Of a stretch of DNA of 64,000 bases, positions 8,410-17,400 are shown in pieces. Both the position numbers and the translations under genes were made by a program. The notes beneath the pieces were generated by a model. The model was not told the DNA's origin. It was given only the letters and a program-made list of their open reading frames with translations, and did not search any database. The stretch covers positions 992,001 through 1,056,000 of the forward strand of contig NZ_JBEWCD010000001.1 of assembly GCF_040530035.1 (NCBI RefSeq), in the 5' to 3' direction. This DNA comes from Roseibium sp. HPY-6 (GTDB lineage Bacteria; Pseudomonadota; Alphaproteobacteria; Rhizobiales; Stappiaceae). Every line of letters starts with the position of its first letter. Positions within the stretch are counted from its first letter, which is position 1.

Positions 8410-8552
8410 CCCATCCTTCGAGACGGACCTCGCGGTCCTCCTCAGGATGAGGGTGTGTTCCTTCGCGTGTATCCAGATCACGCAGGATCGGTATTGGCCA
8501 AATCCCCCACCTCATCCTGAGGAGCGCGCATGCGCGCGTCTCAAAGGATGGG
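8410..8552. repeat. Palindromic repeat dimer, family 1, copy D1 (REPIN-like)
   Basis: Two related palindromic units face each other. The first (8410-8453) reads CCATCCTTCGAGACGGACC and ends CCTCAGGATGAGGG, with an inner GACC/GGTC stem and outer CATCCT/AGGATG arms. The second (8506-8552) is the inverted form with CCTCATCCTGAGGAGCGCG and ends GGATGGGC. The about 50-bp spacer ends ATTGGCCAAATCCC, a sequence also found in copy D2. The dimer lies immediately 3' of the GIY-YIG stop codon. Confidence 0.85.
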
Positions 8553-8560
8553 CCAGGAAC

Positions 8561-8857
8561 CTAGGACCCCGTCTTGCGGCCCCTCGCGGACAATTCCGGA
8601 AGTAGATCGAAGTCGCCTCGAATGAGCGCTTCTTTCTTTTCGCGCCGCCAACCCTTTATCTGACGTTCGCAGGCGATCGCGTCTGTTATCCGATCAAACA
8701 CGCAATTGAATACGAGTGTGACCGGTCGATATCGTGCCGTGTAGCTGTCGTATGATCCCTGCTTATATTCACTGATCCGACTTTCCAGATCTTTGCGGGT
8801 TATACCGGTGTAGTAGCTACCGTTTGAGCATCGCAATATGTAAACGGTCGCGGTCAT
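8561..8857 (-). CDS. GIY-YIG nuclease-fold small protein flanked by palindromic dimers
   Basis: 98 residues, nearly all one GIY-YIG domain. The two signature strands are VYILRCSNGSYYTGIT (GIY as VYI, YIG as YTG). The conserved Arg is in LESRISEYK and the metal-binding Glu in ACERQIKGWRREKK. The fold suggests a Mg-dependent single-strand-nicking activity of the UPF0213/COG2827 type, but targets are not known. The ribosome site is weak (GAGAC). The stop codon is about 9 bp from the end of repeat copy D1, and repeat copy D2 begins 66 bp upstream of the start, so the gene is enclosed by two same-orientation copies of one element. This suggests gene and repeats moved or are maintained together. 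Confidence 0.88.
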   Translation of the reverse strand: MTATVYILRCSNGSYYTGITRKDLESRISEYKQGSYDSYTARYRPVTLVFNCVFDRITDAIACERQIKGWRREKKEALIRGDFDLLPELSARGRKTGS

Positions 8858-8923
8858 TCAGGTCTCTATCTAAAATTGCACAATGATTTTTCTCTAGCAA
8901 AGGCGAGAGACCTCAGCAAGTCG

Positions 8924-9070
8924 CGCATCCTTCGAGACGGACCTTCCGGTCCTCCTCAGGATGAGGCTGTGTTTCTTTGCACATAACCTAATCAATCAGG
9001 ATTGGCGGGATTGGCCAAATCCCCCACCTCATCCTGAGGAGCGCGCACGCGCGTGTCTCGAAGGATGGGC
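8924..9070. repeat. Palindromic repeat dimer, family 1, copy D2 (REPIN-like)
   Basis: A second copy of the D1 element in the same orientation: unit 8924-8967 (GCATCCTTCGAGACGG to CAGGATGAGGC) and its inverted partner 9021-9070 (CCTCATCCTGAGGAGCGCG to GAAGGATGGGC). The spacer has the same start (TGTGTTTCTT) and end (ATTGGCCAAATCCC) as D1 with divergence between. It fills most of the gap between the GIY-YIG and serine hydrolase genes. Confidence 0.85.
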
Positions 9071-9118
9071 AATTGGCTCAAGAACAAGACCCTGGCGCAA
9101 ACCGCTCGCGCCCTGACG

Positions 9119-10192
9119 CTAAGCCGTCTTGAGATTGGCCAGGATAATCTCGATCCAGATCCGGGTCGGCGGGATCCAGGCGTTCCAGTTGTTGTAGTTT
9201 CCCGAATAGATTACGGCTGCGATATCCGCTTTTGGGCAGATCCAGAGCCGCTGCCCGCCATTGCCGAAACCGGCGACCCAGTCCGTCGGCCCGCCGAGCG
9301 CAGCGACGGGCGCCTTTCCCAGGAACCAGAAATAGCCATAGTCCAGCATGTCTGCGGTCCGGATGTGAGGCATCAGAGACGCGCGGATCCAGGCTTCCGG
9401 CACCACCCGGCGCCCCTCCCAGGTGCCGTTGTTGAGCACCAGACGTCCGATTTTCAAAAGATCCGGTGCGGTGAGCCGGAGACCTGAGGCTGGAGAATGG
9501 GTTCCATCCTTGCCCGCTGCCCATTCGAACCGTTCAATGCCGAGCGGATCGAACAAGACTTCGGTCGCAAAATCCGGAAGCGTCCTGCCCGTGCCGCGCT
9601 GAATGATTTCGCCGATCAAAGCCGTCGCGCCACCGCTGTAGGTCCACTTGGTGCCAGGCGCGTCGACGATCGGGCGTTCCAGAATAAACCTGTACCTGTC
9701 CTCGGCCAGTTCCATCGCAATTTCGCTGTTCTTCGGATCGGTATAGGGAATGGATTCATCCCATTCCAGACCGAGGGTCATGGTGAGAGCATGTTCAATC
9801 GTGCGTTTCACCCGCTCGGAATCGGACGCGAGATCGGAATAATCTTCAAAGGCATTGAGGATCGGCGCGTCGACTGTGGGCACCAGTCCCCTTTCCAAGG
9901 CAATCCCGTAAAGCAGACTGACGACGCTCTTGGTCACGGAGCGCAGATCGTGGAGGGTTCCGGCGTCGAACGCGACCTCCCCGAGCGACTTCCCCCAGCT
10001 CTCGTCGGGTCCGCGGCCATAGCTTTCCAGGATGGTTTCACCACCACGTTCTGCCAGAACCACATGCAGATGCGGCAGCAGACCCGACTCCACACCGGCA
10101 ACCAGTCTGCGGCCGATCAAGGGATCGAAGCCCCGATTTTCCGCGGCCATGGCGTGAGGTGAAAGGGAAATGGCGGCGTCCAGGGAGGTCAT
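9119..10192 (-). CDS. Beta-lactamase-fold serine hydrolase
   Basis: 357 residues of the class C beta-lactamase/DD-peptidase superfamily. The nucleophile motif SxxK is SVTK in LRSVTKSVVSLLYG. A YSG triplet in WTYSGGATALIGEI takes the place of YxN. GFGNGGQ near the C-terminus takes the place of the KTG box. No signal peptide is seen, so the enzyme is probably cytoplasmic, and an esterase or amidase is more likely than an antibiotic-resistance enzyme. AGGAAG lies 6 nt before the chosen ATG. It is divergent from the multicopper oxidase gene and shares a 170-bp promoter region with it. Confidence 0.85.
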   Translation of the reverse strand: MTSLDAAISLSPHAMAAENRGFDPLIGRRLVAGVESGLLPHLHVVLAERGGETILESYGRGPDESWGKSLGEVAFDAGTLHDLRSVTKSVVSLLYGIALERGLVPTVDAPILNAFEDYSDLASDSERVKRTIEHALTMTLGLEWDESIPYTDPKNSEIAMELAEDRYRFILERPIVDAPGTKWTYSGGATALIGEIIQRGTGRTLPDFATEVLFDPLGIERFEWAAGKDGTHSPASGLRLTAPDLLKIGRLVLNNGTWEGRRVVPEAWIRASLMPHIRTADMLDYGYFWFLGKAPVAALGGPTDWVAGFGNGGQRLWICPKADIAAVIYSGNYNNWNAWIPPTRIWIEIILANLKTA

Positions 10193-10364
10193 GGCGGTCT
10201 TCCTGTTCAGTGATTGTTCGTTGTCAGTCTTCCAACTCTACACGTAAATCTGAATGGTTTTGCGTCAGAGTTTCTGCCGAATGGCACGGGGATTGACCTT
10301 CCAGCTACTGGAAACACCATACTTCGGACAGGGTGGGTCGACCACGAATGCACCGGAGCTGAAA

Positions 10365-11750
10365 TTGGACCGCAGGACGTTTTTGAAATCCGCACTGGCC
10401 GGGAGCGTGACACCAGCGTTTCCGCAGCTTGCCCTGGCAGAAGCCTCCGCAGGTTTTCTGGAACTGAACGCAGTCCAGGGCAAGGCTAATCTTTACGGAG
10501 ACAATGGTGGTGCATCCGACCTATGGCTTTACAATCACCAGCTCCCCGGACCGGAAATTCGCGTGAAACAAGGTGACCGCGTCAAGGTGCGCTTCACCAA
10601 TCAGCTGAGTGAACCCACGTCTGTTCACTGGCACGGTATCCGCATCGAAAACGCAATGGATGGCGTCACCGGACTGACACAACCGGCCGTACAGCCGGGT
10701 GAAAGCTTCGACTATGACTTCGTTGCACCGGACGCGGGAACCTATTGGTACCACGCACACAACATGAGCTGGAACCAGGTTCCGCGCGGGCTGGCCGGTC
10801 CGCTCATCGTCGAAGACCATGAGCAGCATTTTTCAGCAGACACAGACATCATCCTGATGCTCAGCGACTGGCGCTTGGATGACGACGGCGTTCTGGATAC
10901 CGCCAGCTTTGGCGCGATGCATGACTTTTCCCATGCGGGCCGGCTGGGGAATTGGCTGACGGTCAATGGGACCTCTTTGCCGGACATTCCGCTCAAAAAA
11001 GGGCATTGGCACCGGCTTCGGCTGATCAACACCTCTTCGGCCCGCATCCTTGATATCGCGCCGGACCGGTTCGGTGCGAAAGTGATCGCCGTTGACGGTC
11101 AGAGCTTCAACGAAGCGCGCAACATGCCAGGTGTCATGCAGCTTGCTCCTGCCCAACGCATTGATCTGGCGCTGCGGCCAACCGAAGCGGGAACGCTTCC
11201 CTTTGAAATGATGACCGGACAACCCTTCACCTTCGCAAATTTCCAGGTAGCCGAAGCCCCGGCAAACGATCGTCCCCTAAGCCTGCCACCTGTCAACAGG
11301 TTGCCGGAACCCGATTTGGAGGACGCCCTGGAGATACCGCTTGTCATGGAAGGCGGCGCCATGGGCGGAATGCGTTCGCTGCTCAAGGAACGCTCGGAGG
11401 ACGAAATCCGTGACATGATGCAGAATGGTCTGTTCTGGACCTTCAACGGGGTGCCCGGCGTTCAGGATGAACCGATGTTCAATGCCAGGCGCGGCGAAAC
11501 AATTGTTCTGGAAAGCCGGAACGACACCAGTTTCGCCCATGCAATGCATGTTCATGGTCATCATTTCCGCGTCCTGGAACGCAATGGTAAACCGCTCGAC
11601 CATCAGGATTGGCGGGACACATTCACGACCGCCCCGCGCGAAATTGTCAAAATAGCCTTTGTTGCAGACAATCCCGGCAAATGGCTCATCCACTGTCACA
11701 TGCTTGGCCACGCAGCCTCGGGCATGAGGACATGGTTTGAGGTCGCATAA
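10365..11750 (+). CDS. Tat-exported multicopper oxidase
   Basis: 461 residues from a TTG at 10365. This start is preferred because GGAG lies 6 nt upstream and it puts the twin-arginine signal (DRRTFLKSALAG) at the very N-terminus; in-frame ATGs at 10254 and 10281 would add 37 or 28 residues before it. Three cupredoxin domains carry the copper ligands: HWHG (about residue 88), WYHAHN, HVHGHHFRV, and the C-terminal HCHMLGHAASGM with the type-1 Cys and an axial Met. The protein is periplasmic and oxidises Cu(I), metals or phenolics at the expense of oxygen; it resembles CueO/laccase-like enzymes but has no Met-rich insert. No copper-resistance partners are adjacent. Confidence 0.9.
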   Translation: MDRRTFLKSALAGSVTPAFPQLALAEASAGFLELNAVQGKANLYGDNGGASDLWLYNHQLPGPEIRVKQGDRVKVRFTNQLSEPTSVHWHGIRIENAMDGVTGLTQPAVQPGESFDYDFVAPDAGTYWYHAHNMSWNQVPRGLAGPLIVEDHEQHFSADTDIILMLSDWRLDDDGVLDTASFGAMHDFSHAGRLGNWLTVNGTSLPDIPLKKGHWHRLRLINTSSARILDIAPDRFGAKVIAVDGQSFNEARNMPGVMQLAPAQRIDLALRPTEAGTLPFEMMTGQPFTFANFQVAEAPANDRPLSLPPVNRLPEPDLEDALEIPLVMEGGAMGGMRSLLKERSEDEIRDMMQNGLFWTFNGVPGVQDEPMFNARRGETIVLESRNDTSFAHAMHVHGHHFRVLERNGKPLDHQDWRDTFTTAPREIVKIAFVADNPGKWLIHCHMLGHAASGMRTWFEVA

Positions 11751-11810
11751 GTCTGTGCCCGAAGGATCAGCTCCAACGACGCATATTCATGCTACAGGTG
11801 CTTAGACATT

Positions 11811-11915
11811 GTCATCCCGAACGCAGCGAAGCGGAGACCCGGGCTCGAGTACGCCGCAGCGCTCGCAAGGCGCGGTCGGGTCGGTGACGACGGGATCCCT
11901 GGCTTCGCAGGGAGG
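11811..11915. repeat. Dispersed repeat-like segment between convergent genes
   Basis: The segment begins GTCATCCCGAACGCAGCGAA and ends with the short palindrome TCCCTGGCTTCGCAGGGA. It resembles dispersed GTCATCCC-starting elements common in alphaproteobacteria. It lies between the convergent multicopper oxidase and thyA genes and has no coding potential. Only one clear copy is in this window, so its repeat status is an inference. Confidence 0.45.
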
Positions 11916-11937
11916 ACAAAGACAAAGAAAGACAGCC

Positions 11938-12732
11938 TCAAACTGCAATTGGCGCCGCGATGTGCGGGTGCGGGTCATAGCCGGTCAGTTCGAAGTCCTC
12001 AAATTTAAACGCGAAAAGATCGGTGACGTCAGGATTGATTTTCATTTCCGGCAAGGGACGCGGGTTGCGGGTGAGTTGCTCGCGGGCCTGCTCGAGGTGG
12101 TTCGAATAAAGATGCGCATCGCCGAGCGTATGTACGAAGTCACCCGGCTTCAGGCCTGTCACCTGAGCAACCATCATGGTGAGCAGCGCATATGAGGCAA
12201 TATTGAACGGGACACCGAGGAAGACGTCTGCCGAGCGCTGGTAAAGCTGGCAAGACAGCTTGCCATCGGCCACATAGAACTGGAACAAGGCGTGGCACGG
12301 TGGCAACGCCATTTCATCGACCAGAGCCGGGTTCCAGGCCGACACGATCAAGCGCCTGCTTTCCGGGCTCGAACGTATCATCTCAAGCAGCTTCGCAATC
12401 TGGTCGATCGTGCGGCCGTCAGGTGCCGGCCAGGACCGCCACTGGTAGCCGTAAACGGGGCCGAGTTCGCCGTTCTCGTCTGCCCAGTCGTCCCAGATCT
12501 TGACGCCATTTTCGTTGAGATAGCGAATATTCGTGTCGCCGGCCAGAAACCAGAGCAGCTCGTGAATGATCGACCTCAGGTGCAGTTTCTTGGTCGTGAC
12601 GACCGGAAACCCTGCCGCCAGGTCAAAGCGCATCTGATGCCCGAAGATCGAGCGCGTGCCCGTACCTGTCCGGTCGCCCCGATCGATGCCTTCGTCCAGA
12701 ATTTTCGTCAGGAGGTCGAGATATTGCTGCAC
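11938..12732 (-). CDS. thyA: Thymidylate synthase
   Basis: Converts dUMP to dTMP using methylene-tetrahydrofolate. Starting from the GTG at 12732 the protein is 264 residues, exactly the E. coli ThyA length, and the catalytic Cys in [12 protein letters not shown] falls at position 146 and the phosphate-binding Arg pair at 126-127, as in E. coli. For that reason this start is preferred over the in-frame ATG at 12756, which has no ribosome site; AAGGCG precedes the GTG by 6 nt. Other motifs are [16 protein letters not shown] and FNIASYALL. FolA at 6.6-7.2 kb recycles the dihydrofolate this enzyme makes. Confidence 0.96.
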   Translation of the reverse strand: MQQYLDLLTKILDEGIDRGDRTGTGTRSIFGHQMRFDLAAGFPVVTTKKLHLRSIIHELLWFLAGDTNIRYLNENGVKIWDDWADENGELGPVYGYQWRSWPAPDGRTIDQIAKLLEMIRSSPESRRLIVSAWNPALVDEMALPPCHALFQFYVADGKLSCQLYQRSADVFLGVPFNIASYALLTMMVAQVTGLKPGDFVHTLGDAHLYSNHLEQAREQLTRNPRPLPEMKINPDVTDLFAFKFEDFELTGYDPHPHIAAPIAV

Positions 12733-12944
12733 GGCAACGCCTTTCAGACTGGACATGGAGCGGATGGCGTTAACTTCGCAGATTTTCGGCAAAACACAGC
12801 CCCTTGAACACACTTTCCCCAGATCGTGTTCTAATGGTTGCGACCGTGAACCGGCGTCAGAGCAAGCCGGCTAAGCAGCCGTTCTGCCGGAAAGCCTCTT
12901 TCATTTCAGGGCCGAAGCGCTTATATCAGGCAGGCTGGTCTCCA

Positions 12945-13268
12945 GCTATGGCAATAAACTGTCAGTGCAATAAACCTATCGGACCCGGGGGCGGTACCCG
13001 GCGCCTCCACCCAAGCCCGTGAGACCAATCAGCGGATGTTTCGCGGGTTTCGGCGGGGGCGAAATAGGATCGACGAGGGCGTAAAGACTGTGCTTTTGCT
13101 CGGCATTGTACCACCGTTATCGGGCTGTTCTAATAGTTGCAAACGACAACTATGCTATGGACAACGCTGTCGCTGCGTAATGCAGTGCCAGTAGTCCTTT
13201 AAAGCCCTGCTGGGTTAGCACCGGCAGGCGGGGTTCGAAGGCACCTGGCAACAGAAGCCTTCACCTTC
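12945..13268 (+). ncRNA. ssrA: Permuted two-piece transfer-messenger RNA (tmRNA)
   Basis: The alphaproteobacterial circularly permuted form. The acceptor piece comes first: T-stem CCGGG (12985-12989)/CCCGG (12997-13001), then acceptor strand CGCCTCC (13002-13008) and ACC. The coding piece begins at GGGGGCG (13055-13061), which pairs with CGCCTCC (one G-U), followed by the conserved GGATCGACGAGGG. The tag reading frame is 13139-13180, resume codon GCA, encoding ANDNYAMDNAVAA and a stop. A hairpin GAAGGC/GCCTTC (13237-13262) followed by T-rich sequence ends the gene. The RNA rescues stalled ribosomes and marks the product for ClpXP. The 5' and 3' ends and the excised linker are estimates. Confidence 0.93.
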
Positions 13269-13452
13269 CTTTTACGCCTTCCCCTGACCAATTTACCAAG
13301 CACTTTTCGGCATGAATGCATGCATTGGCATAGCCTTCTCCTGAAAGACGCATTAATCTGGTATCACTTGGAAAATTGGCTTTTCTTTTTGTCCACGGAC
13401 CGTCAATGTGGGTCGAGTGACCCAACATCAAAGCAAGATTCGACGAGAACTG

Positions 13453-14031
13453 ATGTCTGAAGACCTTCTGCGATACGATATCCTGATACAGGACGCGCTC
13501 AGGGGCGCGGTCAAGAAGATCCTTGCCGAGGTCGGACGAACGGGCCTTCCCGGTGACCATCATTTCTACATAGCTTTCGACACCAACGCCCCCGGCGTGC
13601 GCATTTCCCAAAGACTGAAAGAGCGCTACCCGCAGGAGATGACCATCGTCCTGCAACACCAGTTCTGGGACCTTGCTATCGGCGAACACGCCTTTGAGGT
13701 CGGTCTTTCCTTTGGAGGTGTACCCGAGAAACTCCTGGTGCCTTTCTCGGCGATCAAGGGCTTTTTCGATCCTTCAGTTCAGTTTGCGCTCGAATTCGAC
13801 CCCGGAAAAACGGCGGAAGAACTGCCCGAAGAGCTTCTGGAAGCGGTCGAAGAACTTGCCAAGGCGGAGCAGGAACACGCTGACAACGAGTCCGACAAGC
13901 CGGGCGATGGCGATGGTGCCGAAGCGGCGACTGCCGACAAAGCCGATGCGGAACAGGTGGTTGCAAAAGCGGTCGAAAGCGATGGCGGCGGCGAAGTTGT
14001 GTCCCTCGACGCCTTTCGCAAAAAAACCTGA
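13453..14031 (+). CDS. sspB: SspB, ClpXP adaptor for ssrA-tagged proteins (alpha type)
   Basis: 192 residues. The N-terminal 115 residues are the SspB fold (YDILIQDALRG, HHFYIAFDTNAPGV, then EMTIVLQHQFWDL), which binds the tmRNA tag. A long acidic, Ala-rich flexible linker follows, and the extreme C-terminus GEVVSLDAFRKKT is the ClpX-docking (XB) peptide. The ATG at 13453 fits the family start; the upstream frame from 13408 does not. The gene lies about 190 bp after ssrA, so adaptor and tag RNA are neighbours here. Confidence 0.94.
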   Translation: MSEDLLRYDILIQDALRGAVKKILAEVGRTGLPGDHHFYIAFDTNAPGVRISQRLKERYPQEMTIVLQHQFWDLAIGEHAFEVGLSFGGVPEKLLVPFSAIKGFFDPSVQFALEFDPGKTAEELPEELLEAVEELAKAEQEHADNESDKPGDGDGAEAATADKADAEQVVAKAVESDGGGEVVSLDAFRKKT

Positions 14032-14048
14032 AACCCGGAGAGTTTTTA

Positions 14049-14258
14049 ATGAGCGCGGAGATCGTAAATCTGCGCCAGGTGCGCAAGCAGAAGCAGCGTG
14101 CAGAAAAAGAAAAACGCGCTGAAGACAACCGGCGCAGTTTCGGACGTTCCAAAGCCGAACGCGATGCCGCCCGCCAGAGGCGCGAGGAACTCGAGAAGCA
14201 GGTCGATTCGCATCGTCTGACATCCGACTCCTCCCCCGGCGATGACACCCCCTCCTGA
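14049..14258 (+). CDS. DUF4169 small basic/acidic helical protein
   Basis: 69 residues starting MSAEIVNLRQVRKQKQRAEK, very rich in Arg/Lys/Glu and probably one long helix. The IVNLR start and the FGRSKAER block are the DUF4169 signature. It follows sspB by 17 bp with GGAGAG 7 nt upstream, and the RHH gene follows by 5 bp, so the three are likely an operon. No function is known. Confidence 0.8.
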   Translation: MSAEIVNLRQVRKQKQRAEKEKRAEDNRRSFGRSKAERDAARQRREELEKQVDSHRLTSDSSPGDDTPS

Positions 14259-14263
14259 CACCG

Positions 14264-14488
14264 ATGGCTCTCGTCAAACGCTCGCTGTCCCTTCACGGTC
14301 ATCGCACAAGCCTCGCCCTGGAACCGGAATTCTGGGAAGTCGTGGATGCGCATGCGGAGCAGGAAAAGCAGTCACTGGCCAGCCTGATCGCCGAAATCGA
14401 CGATAATCGCGATACGGACGACCCGCTGTCTTCGGCAGTGCGCGTGTGGGCGCTCCGAAAAGTCAGGTCCTTTGCGGTTGAGTTCTGA
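14264..14488 (+). CDS. Ribbon-helix-helix domain protein (RHH_4)
   Basis: 74 residues. RSLSLHGHRTSLALEPEFWEVV is the beta-strand and first helix, and KQSLASLIAEID the second helix of a ribbon-helix-helix DNA-binding fold of the RHH_4 type. Such proteins dimerise on operator DNA, although no operator is evident. It is last in the sspB-DUF4169-RHH set and converges on the asmA-like gene with no gap between stop codons. Confidence 0.83.
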   Translation: MALVKRSLSLHGHRTSLALEPEFWEVVDAHAEQEKQSLASLIAEIDDNRDTDDPLSSAVRVWALRKVRSFAVEF

Positions 14489-17400
14489 TTACTGAGCGCC
14501 CGGTAGGACCAATGGTGCGCCCACATCCTGTGTGATCAGGTCTTCGATCGAAACCGGCGGATCAAGCGGCGGCAGGTTATTGCCCGGTTTGGCTGCCGGT
14601 GTTGAAGTGGTTACAGACTGCGTTGTCTGCGGGTCATCGTCTCCGAGAAGCGCCCTTATGCGCTCCGCGAAGGGCGCATCCTCACCACCTTGTTGCAAAT
14701 TGCTCTGTTGCCTTGGCTCAGGAACAGAGTCGCCTTGCGGCGCAGCTTCTTCTTCGATCTGCCGCTCCGATTGCTCTTCAAGCGCCTGTGCCTCTTCTTC
14801 AATGCGAAGGCGTTCCAGTTCTTCCGCAGCGAGGGCAGCTGCTTCCGCTTCGCGTACGCGACGGTCCCTCGCCTGCCGCTGCCGCTTCAACTCACGGACA
14901 ATCCTATCCCGTTCAAGGATCTCTGCCTGAAGCCTTTCGACCCTTTCAACTTCCTGTTCGAAAGCGCGCAACGTGAGGTAAGCGGTAAAGGGAGCTATGT
15001 CGACACGCCGTGCCGGTGCATCGACGGGGCCTTCAAACAGCAAACCGACCTGGGGTTCTGCGCCTGTGACCGCGTCTTCGCCCGGATCGACCTTCAAAGA
15101 GAAATCGGCATCGAGATCGTAAGACCTGAGATCCAGTTCACCTGATCCGAAGATTTCCGCGCGGGCTGAATCAACAACCACGTTTCGCGCGCTCAAACGT
15201 CCACCGACCAGTGTGAGCGTGCCATCAACCCTCTCGAACGGCAGGCTGCCCGCCCCCATATGGCTGACGAAAACGTCGCGGATCCTGTCATCCTGCAATT
15301 CCAAACCGGCATCGGCGGCTCGCGTCACAAGCGGGAAGGCTTGCGGGTTAAGTCCGCGGAAGTCTCCGTCCGCCATGGAAAAGGTTCCGCCTCCGTTCAA
15401 TCCGGCAACAATCGCCGATATCGACCGCCCTGCCCCCTCAAACTCCAGGAAAAGATCCATTGTGCCTGACGCGACTGCTCGGCTGTCCGGCCGCCAGACG
15501 AGTTGACGAATATCTGCGCGATCGAGTTTGACACGCCCGGAGATTGCCGCTTCCGCATCTGAACGCTTCACGGACAGACTTCCGTTCAGAGCGCCCCCGG
15601 CGAAAGCACCGGACAGACCATCCAGGCGCATCAGCGCCGGAGACAGGCGAAGCTCCGCCTTCGGGTTCGAAATCTCTGTTTGCTCATCAATCAGCAAGCG
15701 GCCGGCTTCAAACTGAAGTGTCAGGTCAAGGCGGTCCAGCAAGGGCGTGCCGAAGGTTTCGGTCGGCCAGATACTCGTCCCATCTCCGGCCGAAAACCAC
15801 TGGTCAGGCCCCAGAACAAGCTCCGTCATACTGCGCAGATCCGCTTCGCTCGCAGCAAGAGCTCCGGAAAAGCGACGGTTCCGTTCGCCCGGGGCCGGCT
15901 CCAGGTTCCCCTTCAACTGTCCTTCAAACGAGGTGCTGCCCAGACTTCCCGATGCATTACTGATGTCCAGCGCACCTTCAGCAAGTGCGACATCAAATGC
16001 GAGCTCGGCAGGGAGCGACCCGGACATTACCGGCATGACCCGTCCTGCCATCAATGCAATCGGCGCAAGATCGTCTGTCTTCGCTGCAACGCTGGCCTTC
16101 AGGCCAGGCGCCGTATCGGGCTGCAAAACGAGAGTGCCGGCTGCTTTCAACTCCGACGATCCGATGGAGGCATCCAGTTCAACGGCAAGTCCGTTCGAGG
16201 GCACGCCGGAGGCAATCGCATAAAGCCTTCCTTCGCTGGCCTCAGACACGGGGATAACGTCAAATCCGAGCTGCTGCAAAAGCTTGCCGCCATCCGGCCC
16301 CTTCATACCAACCGCAAGATTGACTTCTCCGTCCTGCCAATCGTCAACACGGCCTTTCAGCTCCGCGTTCACCGAAGCCTCTGCCCCGCCTGCCACACCA
16401 TCCAGCGTGAGGGTCATGTCAGTTCCCTCGCCGAGGGTTGCAGCCTTGAGCTCGCCCTGGAACGCTGCCGGGACAAGGCTGCCGGCAGCTCTCTCAAGGC
16501 GTTTTGCGAATTCGGTATCGGGAAAGACACTTCCTGCCAGAGCCACAAGTCCGGAAAGGTCGCGGGCATTCAGGTCACCAGCGACGGCGCCCTCCGGAGC
16601 TGAGAAGAGATTGCTGATTTCTCCGGTGACATCCAGACGCGTGCCGGCAAAGTCCTCGGCAAAAAGCCGGTCGATGCGGACACCGCCGTCGGTGTACTCA
16701 GCTTCAAGAGCCAGACCCTTGCCGTCGACACCACGGGCTGTGACTTCCTTGGCGCGCAAACGCAAGGAGACGTCGAGACCTGCCGGGTCCCTGGTCTCGC
16801 CGGTATCCGCCTGTTCTGGCCGGACAAGTGCAGCGATGCTCTCGACAGCATCGAGATCAAGCCGGTCTGCTTCCAGATTGAGGGAAAACTCGGCGTTGCC
16901 GTTGCGCGGCTTGCGGTAGGCCAGCGCTCCGCGTGCTTCCGATCCAGCCGTCGTGATGCGAAGATTGTTCACGGCGGCGCCTTCCGGGAGCAGGTTCAGC
17001 CGGCCTTCCAGTGCGACTGGCTCCATCGCCGACGCTTTGGATTCTCTTTGCTGCCACCATCCCAGAAACGATCCTGGCTGATCGGAATTGATGGAAACAG
17101 CGCCGCGGTAACTCATTGTCGGCTCAAGGCCGAGGTCGCCCTGCGTCGCAACAGTCGTTCGCCCGGGGAAACGGCCTGCCAAACGTGCGACCCGCCAGCC
17201 GCCAAGCATGGTTTCGAGATCAAGGCGGACGTTTTGAACAATTCCGCCGCCAGCGACCAAAGCTGGCAGATCCAGCGAAATTGAGCCGTCGATAGGCGGC
17301 AGTGGCACCGCGCGCAGCGCTGAAATCAGCTGGCCGCTTGCCGCATTGAGTTCGACCGGCGCCTGGGGGCCACCGCCCAACAACCGATCCAGGTCGACCT

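Noticed and set aside
9119..10192. Antibiotic-resistance beta-lactamase
   Set aside because: Lacks a signal peptide and the canonical YxN and KTG boxes; it fits the broad serine-hydrolase branch rather than a class C resistance enzyme.
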